64,000 nucleotides of DNA from Ustilago trichophora. Taxonomy: Eukaryota > Basidiomycota > Ustilaginomycetes > Ustilaginales > Ustilaginaceae. Both the position numbers and the translations under genes were made by a program. The DNA lies in the NCBI GenBank assembly GCA_900323505.1, contig OOIN01000008.1:124001-188000 (forward strand). The letters are read 5' to 3'. The number at the start of each line of letters is the position of its first letter. Position 1 is the first letter of the stretch. The notes beneath the pieces were generated by a model. It was not told where the DNA came from, made no database searches, and saw only the letters and a list, made by a program, of their open reading frames with translations. Of the stretch, positions 1-9,087 are shown in pieces.

Positions 1-886
1 TGTTGCCAAATGCCGAGGGGGCGGAAGGAGCGCCACGACGCAAGGGGGAGGCGTCGATCACATCGTCGTGAAGAAGCGATGCGACGTGGATCATTTCAGT
101 GATCTCGGCGAGCCTGCGCTGGGTGGGGAGGATGGCACCCGTAGCAGAGGCCAGGGCTGCGGCTGCACTATCCTCTGTTGCGTCAGAGGAGGAAGATGAT
201 GGAGTGGCAAGGGAGCCTTCGATGCTCTCCATGTGTGGGTTAAAGTCGTTGAGCACGCTACCGGGAGAGAGGGGCTCGTTGATGCCCATATCGCGTTCGA
301 TCGACTTGCCTGTGTCGCTGCGCTGGGCCGAGTTCTGCGCTTGAGCCAGCAGTTCAGGGTACAGCGGGGAAAGACCGTTGACGGCTTTGCTCATAAGAAG
401 GACGATGAGCGGTCGGACGTGCTTGCCTTCTGCTTGGAAGTAGTATTTCGCTATTGTGTCCAAGCTGGGGTGACCGGAGCCGAGAAGCGACGAGACGTTG
501 GAGCGCAACGAGGACAGCTCGGAGGAGACCAGCGAGAGTGGATCCTGAATGATGGGAGCCGCTGGGGCGGCAGCAGATGAAGAAGAAGAAGAAGAAGAAG
601 AAGAAGAAGAAGAAGAAGAAGAAGAAGAAGAAGAGGCGACATCCGAAGCGCCAAAGAAGGCAGCTGCGGAAGATGCGGCCGAAGAAGATGGCGAATGCGG
701 CGAAGAAGAGGATGCGGAAGAGGTGGGAAACTGAGCAAGTTGGTCCTGTACGAGGTTCTTGGCCTGATCTATCGCGGATGCCCAGCTAGACTGAGCGCGT
801 GCCGAGGCTGCAGACAACGTTCGTGCGGCGGTGGAGCGACCTCGAGCGACGCTCGACAGCGCAGTTCGTGGGAGTCTTGGTGGCAT
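1..886 (-). CDS. COQ1: Mitochondrial trans-polyprenyl diphosphate synthase (ubiquinone side chain), 3' end outside window
   Basis: Builds the polyprenyl tail of ubiquinone from isopentenyl diphosphate in the mitochondrial matrix. Only the first 295 or so codons lie here; the gene runs off the left edge. The start at 886 gives MPPRLPRTALSSVARGRS, an Arg/Ser-rich, acid-free mitochondrial presequence. Polyprenyl-synthetase signatures follow: the GKHVRPLIVLL block and, near residues 265-280, the first Asp-rich motif in the context HVASLLHDDVID. A second block, SPLRRGAPSAPSAFGN, ends at the window edge. Between the presequence and the catalytic part is a Ser/Ala-rich stretch with about 19 consecutive Ser (about residues 84-103), encoded by a TCT triplet run. 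No intron is visible. The second Asp-rich motif and C-terminus cannot be seen. Family membership is clear; chain length (hexa- to decaprenyl) cannot be told. Confidence 0.9.
   Translation of the reverse strand, partial: MPPRLPRTALSSVARGRSTAARTLSAASARAQSSWASAIDQAKNLVQDQLAQFPTSSASSSSPHSPSSSAASSAAAFFGASDVASSSSSSSSSSSSSSSSSSSSAAAPAAPIIQDPLSLVSSELSSLRSNVSSLLGSGHPSLDTIAKYYFQAEGKHVRPLIVLLMSKAVNGLSPLYPELLAQAQNSAQRSDTGKSIERDMGINEPLSPGSVLNDFNPHMESIEGSLATPSSSSSDATEDSAAAALASATGAILPTQRRLAEITEMIHVASLLHDDVIDASPLRRGAPSAPSAFGN
577..635. repeat. (GAA)n / (TCT)n trinucleotide microsatellite inside COQ1
   Basis: About 19 uninterrupted GAA triplets on the plus strand. On the COQ1 coding strand they read TCT and encode a poly-Ser run between transit peptide and catalytic domain. 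The run keeps the reading frame. Confidence 0.95.
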
Positions 887-1585
887 GGTGGCAGCAATGT
901 GATTCGACAGCTATCGCAGCTCTACCGTTTGTAGACCGCAGTGAAACAAAGCCAAGCCCAGAAAAACGACGCTGAAGCTGGCAAAGACACCAAGAAGCGG
1001 GCGCTTTCTTGGGATTGACGATATAGGAGGATGGAGAAGATGATGGAACAGAGTTGAGGATGATGTGGAGATCGATGTTGAGTTGGTCACTCTCTTCGGA
1101 AATTAAGAAGAACGTTGTCCTCATCGCTTCGACACATTTTTTGGTGGTCCTGTCAGACCATCGCGAATCGCATATCGCGGTCTGCTGCCCTGGAAAAAGA
1201 GGAAAAAAGCATTCCAATCGAGGTACTGTATGTGCTTGCCGTTTGTATCCGAAAATTCAACGTCAGCCAAGGTCTTCCAAAATATGGATTTTGTTTGGTC
1301 AGCCATGCCGATTTCCGAATCTCTTCCATATGTGAGATTGCTTCCTCCAACACTAGAGCGAAAATGTGGTTTTCCTTTCTCGCCCGAATCGAGGAAACGG
1401 CAAAAAAAAGGGGAGCAAAGGGAAGAAGCTTGGGAAGAGATACACACCTCCTCCTAACCTCCTTGGTAGAAAATTGGTTGCCGTCTCGCTGCCAACCACC
1501 ATCATCCTACACCTTCACACCCTCAAACCTTCCGCCAGTCGATATCTCGCGGCGCTTTCCTTCACAGAAGCACCACCCAGACGAG
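887..1585. promoter_or_regulatory. Divergent intergenic region between COQ1 (-) and bL9m-BolA (+)
   Basis: About 700 bp separate two divergently transcribed mitochondrial genes, so both promoters must lie here. I see no convincing coding region and no clear TATA box. The stretch next to the plus-strand start is C/T-rich (about 1485-1585), as is common upstream of fungal starts. Confidence 0.6.
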
Positions 1586-2889
1586 ATGAGATCTTCCGCC
1601 GTCCTCAACTTTGCACAGACCGTACGTTGCCTCTCTCCCCATTCCCAGTCTCTCTGAGTTTCCACCCCCCTTTGCTGATTTGAACCTTTCGCCCCTTTCC
1701 CTGTGGTTGCAAACAGGCCCGCACACTCTCGAAAAGGAGGCTCGTACGTGTACAGCTCAAAGCCGACGTAAACGGTCTCGGTCGTGCCGGTAGCATCGTC
1801 CTGGTCCAACCTGGTCGCATGCGAAACGAGTTGCTCCCAACCAACAAGGCCGTCTATCAACCTCTCCCCACTCCCTTCCAGCTCTCCAACCAGAAGGCCA
1901 ACGCATCCGTCGTCGAGGCTCAACTCGAATCCGCCCAGGCCGCACTTCAGATTCAGCAGGCACGTGAATCGCTCTCGCGAGAATTGGGCCCCATTCAACT
2001 GCTCAGTTTGCGAAGGAAGCTCGAATCTGCGCCCGCCGTTGTGTTTTCCAGGCAGACGACCACCAAATTCAAGCCTTCTTCGAGTCCCGCGGTCGGCAGC
2101 AGTGGTGAAGTGGAATTGCCAAAGCCGGCACTCGGTATTCAGGGAAGCATTGCTGCAAGCGACGTTGTTGCATTTCTGAGGGAGAACGGAGCGTTTGATC
2201 TCGAAACAGACTACAGTGACGAGGGCAAAGAGGTCCAACTCAACAGGCTTAGCACTTCGCAGATCAACACCGCTTGCGAATTCACCCTTTCCTCTACACA
2301 CGACGACGAGAGTATCGACAAGCTCGGTAGGATCAAGAAGACCGGTCGATTCACCCTCACCGCCCACATCTTGCCCTCCAACATCCGCGTTAGGATCCCC
2401 GTTGTCGTTCGTCCCAACGCCGCTTCTACGCTTGCCTCTGGCTCCACCCTCTCCGCCAACGCTTCGACCTCTGCAACAGCAGCAGCTTCGAGTATGGGCG
2501 GTCAAATCCGAGGATATGCCACCTCGGCTTCGGCTTCAAGGCCGATGAGCATGGAAACTTCCATGCGGACCAAGTTGGAAGCCGAATTTGGTCCCCAAGT
2601 CGAAGTCAACATCAGGAACGATTCCAGCAAGCACGCCCATCATGCCGCTATGGCTGCCCAGGGAGGTGGAAATGGCGAGACCCACTTCTACGTCCATGTC
2701 ATCTCGGACAAGTTTCAGGGTATGACGCAGATCAAGCGCCACCGTGCGGTCAATGCTCTGCTTCAAGGCGAATTCGAAAAGGGTTTGCATGCCCTCAGTC
2801 TCCGTACCAAGACTTGGGCTGAGGAGAACAAGACCAAGCCATCATCGACACAAGAACAGAAGCAAGACGAGAGCACTGTGAGCATCTAA
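1586..2889 (+). CDS. Fusion protein: mitochondrial ribosomal protein bL9m + BolA-family Fe-S protein
   Basis: Two exons, 1586-1621 and 1717-2889, joined in phase 0 across a 95-nt intron (GTACGT...AACAG), give about 402 residues. The N-terminal part (about residues 20-60) is a bacterial L9 N-domain: VQLKADVNGLGRAGSIVLVQ followed by PGRMRNELLP. Such proteins sit in the large mitoribosomal subunit. The C-terminal part (about residues 289-385) is a complete BolA domain: ETHFYVHVISDKFQGM, IKRHRAVNALL, HALSL and the loop histidines HAHH. Mitochondrial BolA proteins help deliver [4Fe-4S] clusters. No stop separates the halves. At about residues 272-285 lies MGGQIRGYATSASASR, which looks like an internal matrix-targeting or MPP-cleavage segment. 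Either one precursor is cleaved into two proteins, or a stable fusion exists, or an internal start makes BolA. Domain calls are strong; the processing is inference. Confidence 0.87.
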
Positions 2890-2893
2890 ATCT

Positions 2894-2916
2894 CCCCCCC
2901 CCCCCCCCCCCCCCCC
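2894..2916. repeat. Poly(C) tract just after the bL9m-BolA stop
   Basis: A run of 23 C residues begins 5 nt after the TAA stop codon, in the presumed 3' UTR. Confidence 0.95.
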
Positions 2917-3061
2917 TTCCCAAAACCTGTCTGGACCAATGCGCAGATCTTCGCGGATGGCGATAACAACAACGACGATGACGACGACGGCTTGGCGGGG
3001 GCAGCGCACATGTATCTTAGACCTAGTAGAAAAGAAAAAAAAAAAGAGAAACTTCTTTCAC

Positions 3062-3626
3062 ATGGATCAACACTGCGCTGTTCTTTGCGGTGGTGTATTT
3101 GTGATGGATTGTCGGTTCTTTTGAGAGAGGGTTGCTGACTCTTTGCGATTGTTCTATCTTGTCTCTACAGGTGGATGATGCTACGCTGTGTCCGGAAGGT
3201 GAGCGAACTGAATCTGGCTCTTCGACAGGTTCATTGTGGACTGCCCCTCAATCGCATCTTTATCCAACGTCTCCACTTGCCTCGACTGCTTCTTTGACTC
3301 CTTCCAACACCACCCAATCGACCAACGACATTCTTTCCGCATTTTACACTCGACCTCCTACCACACCCACCGTCCCCTCTCCCACTGCTAGGAGGGTAAC
3401 ACCCGATCAGAGGGAAAAATTCTTCCGTCGAGCAACCAAGAATGACGCCCTGGAGCCTTCCGCGCGTCAAAATCTACTCAACCTCCTCGGTGGTGTACTG
3501 GCAACAGCGTGCGGAACGTACATGGTACTCTTTGCCGATTTCGGCCAACCAGAAGGCGTAGAAAACTGCTTCAGCGATCTTAGACGCTTGGTTTGGGGCA
3601 TACAAGGTCCTCCCAAGCTCTTCTGA
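3062..3626 (+). CDS. Small uncharacterised protein with one hydrophobic C-terminal segment
   Basis: I do not recognise this protein. The best model has exon 1 at 3062-3094 and exon 2 at 3171-3626, about 162 residues. The 76-nt intron has donor GTATTT, a good CTGAC branch point near 3135 and acceptor CTACAG, and joins in phase 0. The long second exon lacks an early in-frame ATG, so an upstream exon is required; the chosen one (MDQHCAVLCGG) is the shortest solution and is not certain. The protein is Ser/Thr/Pro-rich up to about residue 90. It then has a basic stretch (DQREKFFRRATKND) and a hydrophobic segment LLNLLGGVLATACGTYMVLF, followed by a short tail. That architecture would fit a small tail-anchored or mitochondrial membrane protein, but this is a guess. 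Confidence 0.5.
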
Positions 3627-3736
3627 GCTTCGATCCTCTTTTGAGCTCTTGTATAACGTCTCATCACTGTGCCACGTGCAAATCAAGCGGTGATTTTGGA
3701 TAGAGGCCTTGCGAATGTGCGAAGAAGTACAGTGTG

Positions 3737-3889
<153 letters not shown>

Positions 3890-3908
3890 CTGAGTCCGTT
3901 GGGGACGT

Positions 3909-5120
3909 TTAGGCGGCGATGCTACGTCGAATACTTTTCAGCCGATAAGCGTAGAATCGCTTACGTACCGGATCGGCAACGATCAACCTCTTGACCAACG
4001 TTTCCGCCTCTTGCACCACCGCACCCTGCTTCTCTTCAGCAATGCAGTCCAACCACCACTCGAGAGCGCCCACCGGACTTCTACCCATAACATCGACACT
4101 CGGATCGTTTTCCGCTTCGACGTTTGTCGAGACCAGGGTCTTGACCCAATCCAAAGCCTCACTGAGTTTGGTTTGCATTTCTCGAGGGAACGACAGATGG
4201 AGAGCGCGCAGATAGTTCCATGCCGAGGCGTTGTTGGGAGCGTTTGCGAGGCTCGCGCGGGTGTAGGCGATTTCGAAGCGAATCTTTTTGCGCAGCTCTT
4301 GGAGCATCGACTCGGAATAGGTATGCGAAGATAGGTTGCGCGATGGATTGCCGGTGAGTCCAAATCGGGAGAAATGTAAAAACCAACGATGATTCCAGGC
4401 CGAATTATTCCTGACATCTTGCATCAACAGTTGATCCACATACTCCTCCTCACCGTTCCAAATCTCGCCATACTCTCCTGCTCCTTTACTTCCTTCCACC
4501 TTGCCCTTTTGCTCGTCTTGTTCGATAGGTAGTGAAAGTCCGCCGAAATGCGAGAGGATCCATTGCCTGTAGCCCCAAGTGTGATAGTTCTTGGCATCTC
4601 TTTCCAAGTTTTCAGCGACGAACTCGAGCTCTCTGCCAGGATGACCTAGGGCGGAGACTACGAGACGACGATGTTGCCAGACTTGGTAGGATTTCATGTT
4701 TTTGTGCGCAAGTTCTTCGAGCCATCGCAATTCGGATTGGAGGACTGCGTCGCGGCCGCCGGGTGCCTGTGCGAGGTGAGGCGAGTGCAGGAGGACGAGG
4801 GCTCGATATTGCCAGATGGAGAAGTGGGAGGGGTTGAGCTGGATGAGGTGAGCAGTGAGGGCGAGAGCGCGAGGAGTGAGCTCGAGAGAGGAGAGAGGTG
4901 AAGAGAGCGGAGAGCTGTGACAGGCGGTGAGGGTGCGGTAGAGTGACATTGCTGTCGAGTAGTCGGGGTTGTAGAGGATGGGGCACATTGGAGATGAGGA
5001 GGACTCGGATTGTGGAGTGGGGATGACGTCGGACCAGACGGACGAAGAGGCGTCAAAGGGGAGGTATGGCGCGCAGAGGTCGTCTAGGACCGATGTTGAG
5101 GGAGCTGTTGCCGCTGTCAT
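3909..5120 (-). CDS. RAM2: Protein farnesyltransferase / geranylgeranyltransferase type I alpha subunit
   Basis: Shared alpha subunit of the two CaaX prenyltransferases, which attach farnesyl or geranylgeranyl groups to Ras, Rho and mating-pheromone precursors in the cytosol. The intronless 403-residue ORF carries the PFTA helical repeats in order: SIWQYRALVLL, QVWQHRRLVV, HTWGYRQWIL, SAWNHRWFLH and SAWNYLRALH. The Trp-x-x-Arg core is kept in the first four and altered in the fifth. YNPDYSTAMSLYR near residues 49-61 matches the family's N-terminal helix. Length is slightly above the usual 330-380 because of Ser-rich and Glu/Gly-rich insertions. The start at 5120 is the first ATG. The gene is transcribed away from the HSBP1 homologue and towards the 3.7-kb microsatellite. 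Confidence 0.93.
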   Translation of the reverse strand: MTAATAPSTSVLDDLCAPYLPFDASSSVWSDVIPTPQSESSSSPMCPILYNPDYSTAMSLYRTLTACHSSPLSSPLSSLELTPRALALTAHLIQLNPSHFSIWQYRALVLLHSPHLAQAPGGRDAVLQSELRWLEELAHKNMKSYQVWQHRRLVVSALGHPGRELEFVAENLERDAKNYHTWGYRQWILSHFGGLSLPIEQDEQKGKVEGSKGAGEYGEIWNGEEEYVDQLLMQDVRNNSAWNHRWFLHFSRFGLTGNPSRNLSSHTYSESMLQELRKKIRFEIAYTRASLANAPNNASAWNYLRALHLSFPREMQTKLSEALDWVKTLVSTNVEAENDPSVDVMGRSPVGALEWWLDCIAEEKQGAVVQEAETLVKRLIVADPVRKRFYAYRLKSIRRSIAA

Positions 5121-5485
5121 TTTGGAGGATGTACTTGGGTCTTGTTCTGGTGGTGGAAGAGAGAGGATGTAGCTTTAGCCAGCGATGAGCTCTTATAGCG
5201 CTCTTGATGGTTGCTCTAGGATGCAGTGGACGGCGAGACGCCTTTGTTGCTCGTCGTGGGAAGGCAAGAATGGATCAAAGGGCCTCGGAAAGATTCTCAT
5301 GGATGATGAACAAAGGGAAGGTCCAAGCGTTCCTCTTTGCGCGTGGAGGCTTTTCGTTTATTTATTTATATATTTATTTATTTCTGTATGGTCGCTGTGT
5401 AACTCGCGCATCGAGATCAACACTTTCCTCTTCTACACGGTCACCATCGCACCTCCCTCATCGCCTACCTTTCGATCTGTACAGC
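5121..5485. promoter_or_regulatory. Divergent promoter region RAM2 (-) / HSBP1 homologue (+)
   Basis: A 365-bp spacer between two divergent starts. It holds an AT-rich TTTA-type repeat (about 5357-5388), which stands out from the GC-balanced surroundings about 100 bp before the HSBP1 start. No gene is seen. Confidence 0.6.
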
Positions 5486-6000
5486 ATGTCATCGTCAACA
5501 ACTGCAACACAACAGCCCTCCGCGGCAGCTGCAGCATCAGCATCACCAAGCACCTCCTCCCACCCCGAAACAGCTAACCCCTCCACCAGCACAAAAGATC
5601 CCGCAGCAGCATTGCAAGCACCCGAAATCTCTTCGCCACATCAGTTGATCGACTGGGTAGACACCGTACTCGGACAACTGGAGAGCAGATTCGACGATAT
5701 GAACGGTCAAGTGACCGCCCGCAGTAAGTTTGAAGTCCTTCCTCAAGAGAGCGACGATTGGAAGGCAAGTGCTGACAAGAATGATTTTGGTTTTGCGGCG
5801 GCATGACAGTGAACGAGATGAGCGGTCGCATTGATGCTTTGGAGAGCTCTATACAGGGTAAGTAACTTTTTAATACCGTCTCGAGTTTGAAGGAGAGGAG
5901 GATCGCTGACAAGTACCACGTATTCTCATACAACCACGTTGAGACAGACTTGATCCATGGCACGCTATCCCCGGTGACAGCGACGAACGAGACCCAATAA
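5486..6000 (+). CDS. Heat shock factor-binding protein 1 (HSBP1) homologue
   Basis: Small coiled-coil protein of the HSBP1 family; in animals it binds the trimerisation domain of heat shock factor and dampens its activity. Three exons, 5486-5723, 5810-5857 and 5948-6000, have introns of 86 and 90 nt with GTAAGT donors and ACAG acceptors, all consistent in phase. The spliced product is about 112 residues. Its C-terminal half reads LIDWVDTVLGQLESRFDDM, then NGQVTARMNEMSGRIDALES, then SIQDLIHGT, matching the heptad pattern of HSBP1 almost throughout. The first 50 residues are a Ser/Ala/Thr-rich extension absent from the animal protein. The second exon is only 48 nt. Function in this fungus is inferred from the family. 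Confidence 0.85.
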
Positions 6001-6130
6001 TCTTCAACACACACACACACATTCGCACAATATACCAATACACTGTACACTATCATCGCAAATCGCAACACTTTCTCTCTCACACACACACCAGCCGTCA
6101 TGTCTACACACAAAATCCATTGTAAGCCTA

Positions 6131-8533
6131 TCACACAGGTGGCGGAGGTGGGACCCTTCTCCCCACCGTCTCTCTAACCTTTTTTCTTCTCTCTTGTCTG
6201 GCATGTCGGCGAACCTTCTTGCGCTCTAGCTCGGCGTCGATGCTCGCCATGCCTCGCACAAAGGCCTCTTTTTCCAGTCCTGGCACAGAGGACGACTGGC
6301 AAGTTATTGCAGCGTCCCACACCTGGGCCAGGAAGGTTGAGGGCAGGTGGGACCGGATCCATACTTTGCGTACTGTCCAAGGCGAGAGTGAGAGATCTGG
6401 TGTTGACTCTCCAGGTGCATTATTGGGTGTAGAAATTTCGTTGGCGGCGATAGATGGCGGGGCGGAATCAGATTCGAACCATCCTCGTAGAGCTTGGACT
6501 CCTCCGCTTGGTTTTCGTTCCGAAGTGGTCTCTTTGATAGTGGAAGCGTTGGAGCTTGCCCCCGTCTCCGCTTTGGCCGCTTTCTTCTTCACTCTTTTGC
6601 TCTGTTGTTTGGTAAGCAGCTTTTCGAACAGCGTCTCGTACCGGGCTTTCGCACCGTCATCTCGTGCCTCCTTCAGATTCCCAACCTTAGCCTTACCAAC
6701 AATAGTGGTGTCCGCCAGTTCAACCCTTCCCCCGCCACCCCACAACTCTCCACCCTCTCCCGGCCTGACACTCAGATCAGAATGCGCACTGGCACTCCTA
6801 CTGACCGCCACTCCCCCGCTGTAGTACGGCTGCTGTTGCTGCTTACTCGGCGCGCCATCCGCCAACGATCTCGAACCTCCGCTTGTGAACTGCGAAGCGC
6901 TCTTGAACAGCGGCAATGCACTAGCCGCTGTCCCGATTAGCGAGCTCACCACCCCTCCCGGGCCCGTCCCACCACTCGCAGTTGCACCACCACGTGTGGC
7001 CAAAGAGGAAGAAGAAGCATTGGAAGGAGGGTACGCGATAGATCTGCCCCTACTAGGAGGCGGTAACTGCTGCTGCTGTTGTTGTTGTTGGTGATCAGAG
7101 TGCAGGTCGGACTCAAGACTGCGCTTCAGTTCGAGACTGGCATCATCGGAGAGTGAGATGCTGGTGAATACGGTACTGCCGGTCTTCCTGTGCGTGTTTG
7201 AACCGGTGCTGGTATTGGTGAGACTGCGGTTATGTGTGCGTTGGCGTGGTGGTGGTGGTGGCTGAGATTGATGGTGCTGGGAGTCTTCGGAGAGCTGATG
7301 GGTGCTGCCGAAGCGAAAGCCTCCGGCGTTGCCTTCCCATGTCTTGGTTGGACGAGGCGGAGGGACCGGTTTGCTGGCGTTGGGCTTCTTGGGGATGGTG
7401 GGTGCGTGCTTGAGCGGGGATCTCTGGCGAGCTTTGTAGTGCGCATCTGAAGCACGGCCACGATCTGCTTGTCCGAGAGTAGCGCTGCGAGGAGGGAGAG
7501 CCGGGGGAGTCATACTGCCATCGACTGCGCCATTGCTGCCGCCTACATTGCGCTTCGCACCCGGAGTGTACGTCGCATAGCCTAAGGCGGCCTTGCCCTT
7601 CGGCGTAGCAGAGGAAGCATTTGTCGGGAATTGACCAAACTCTGATATCGTTGGACTCGGCGCCAAGCTCCCACTACCACCGGCTGGTCGAGGGGGCAAC
7701 CTGGGCGTAGAAGCGTTGGCCGAATTGGTCGACGAAGCGCTACCTTTTCGAGAAGGCGCTTGAGGTGGCGGCAGAAACGAACCAGGTGCATGCTTTCGAT
7801 CCGGTGAGGGTGGGGCGCTAGACCGCTGCATAACAGCATGAGCAAACACGTCATCGTCTGCACTAGTGTCTAGCATGTGCTGCGATCCTGCTGGGCTCTC
7901 TGTTCGTCGTACCATCCCACTTTCATCTTCTGTTCCGAATAGCCCAATGACGGTTCGAGGAGGGAGGTAGGGACTCGACCGGCCAGAAACGGGTGCCGAG
8001 CTGCCACTGGTCGATGCATCGTGGTCCTCGGCGACCGACTTGCTGCGAGATCTAAGAAGTGGGCTTGCTGTCCTACCATTGCCACTGCCACGGGGTAGGC
8101 TCTTGTTGGTCAGCTCGTGCAAGCTTAGCCCGCTGCCGGACTTCCTCAGTGGTGTAGATGCTGTTGCACTGATGGGAGAGGCGGAGGTGGGGAAAGTCGG
8201 AGACGGGGCGCTAAGCATCCCCGATGCAGAGGTGGTGGGGATCGACGAGGGTGCAAATGTGGATGAGGAGAAAGGGTTGTTGGTGGCCGGTGGCATCAGT
8301 GCGTCCGAATTCTTGAGGATACGTGGGGTAGATGAAGAGCGCGGAACTGGATCTGAGCCTGATGACGAGCGAGCGGGTGTCTGCGGTGGTTGTCTGCTAG
8401 CTGGTTGTAGTGGGCGTGGTTTGGGCGAGTGAAAGGTTCGAGGTTGTGCGGAGGAGGAACTGTTCTGCTCGAACGCAGCGAGCGCGGCTCGAAAGTTGAT
8501 GGGCTCAGAGCCCTCTTCGTTGCTGTTTGGCAT
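6131..8533 (-). CDS. IRS4/TAX4-like protein with C-terminal EH domain
   Basis: About 800 residues. In yeast, Irs4 and Tax4 are EH-domain proteins that regulate phosphatidylinositol phosphate levels, rDNA silencing and autophagy. Most of the protein is Ser/Pro-rich and disordered, with poly-Gln and poly-Pro runs. The C-terminal 100 residues contain an EH-type domain: LSPWTVRKVWIRSHLPSTFL, AQVWDAAITC, then EKEAFVRGMASIDAELERKK, followed by a basic tail ending in poly-Pro. The N-terminal NFRAALAAFEQ block resembles the start of fungal Irs4 proteins. I chose the ATG at 8533 because the open frame upstream has no other ATG. The gene is convergent with HSBP1, 130 bp apart. The EH assignment is good; equivalence to IRS4 is likely but not proven. 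Confidence 0.8.
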   Translation of the reverse strand: MPNSNEEGSEPINFRAALAAFEQNSSSSAQPRTFHSPKPRPLQPASRQPPQTPARSSSGSDPVPRSSSTPRILKNSDALMPPATNNPFSSSTFAPSSIPTTSASGMLSAPSPTFPTSASPISATASTPLRKSGSGLSLHELTNKSLPRGSGNGRTASPLLRSRSKSVAEDHDASTSGSSAPVSGRSSPYLPPRTVIGLFGTEDESGMVRRTESPAGSQHMLDTSADDDVFAHAVMQRSSAPPSPDRKHAPGSFLPPPQAPSRKGSASSTNSANASTPRLPPRPAGGSGSLAPSPTISEFGQFPTNASSATPKGKAALGYATYTPGAKRNVGGSNGAVDGSMTPPALPPRSATLGQADRGRASDAHYKARQRSPLKHAPTIPKKPNASKPVPPPRPTKTWEGNAGGFRFGSTHQLSEDSQHHQSQPPPPPRQRTHNRSLTNTSTGSNTHRKTGSTVFTSISLSDDASLELKRSLESDLHSDHQQQQQQQQLPPPSRGRSIAYPPSNASSSSLATRGGATASGGTGPGGVVSSLIGTAASALPLFKSASQFTSGGSRSLADGAPSKQQQQPYYSGGVAVSRSASAHSDLSVRPGEGGELWGGGGRVELADTTIVGKAKVGNLKEARDDGAKARYETLFEKLLTKQQSKRVKKKAAKAETGASSNASTIKETTSERKPSGGVQALRGWFESDSAPPSIAANEISTPNNAPGESTPDLSLSPWTVRKVWIRSHLPSTFLAQVWDAAITCQSSSVPGLEKEAFVRGMASIDAELERKKVRRHARQERRKKVRETVGRRVPPPPPV

Positions 8534-9087
8534 GGTGGGGGTGATGCCCTTTGTGCTTGTTTTACGCCAAAGTAAGCAAGTAGCCGGGACAAGGCTGTAG
8601 TAACGGAAGCACACTCTAGCGAGAGTGGTAGTGCATGATGGCGGCGGCTTCAGCGGATCGCCATGTTGGCGATTGATAACGTGTAGAGAGTAACGACAGA
8701 AAGATGGCGATGATGGTGATGACGAAGGAAAGTACAGTAAACTAGGTGATGGAAGGTGGATGGGAAGTAGTCGCAGCGTCGTGTGAGTCGAGTATGTGTT
8801 TGTCCCGCTCGAGCCCGCGTGGCTGCCAAAGAGTGCTCCTGTGCCTTGACTCGCACAAAAAGGTGCAGGTGGAGGTTCGCACCGCCAAATTTAGCAGCCG
8901 AGCCTCTCCTTCTTGATCTTCATTCTCATTTCTCACTCATGCGGGGCTTCCTGTGGTGTTCGTTACACACTCTGTTGCACACAGAACATCATCTATCGTT
9001 CACTGTGTGTGTGTGTGTGTGTGTGTGTGTTGTCGACTGTGAATGTATAGAGGGTATAGGAGTTGCAGTTATTTGACGTGCGCGCGA
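8534..9087. promoter_or_regulatory. Spacer upstream of the IRS4-like gene, downstream of TLG1
   Basis: About 550 bp between two minus-strand genes, holding the promoter of the IRS4-like gene and the TLG1 3' UTR. A (GT)n microsatellite lies at 9004-9030. No coding region is supported. Confidence 0.6.
9004..9030. repeat. (GT)n microsatellite
   Basis: About 13 GT dinucleotides between the TLG1 stop and the IRS4-like start. Confidence 0.95.
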
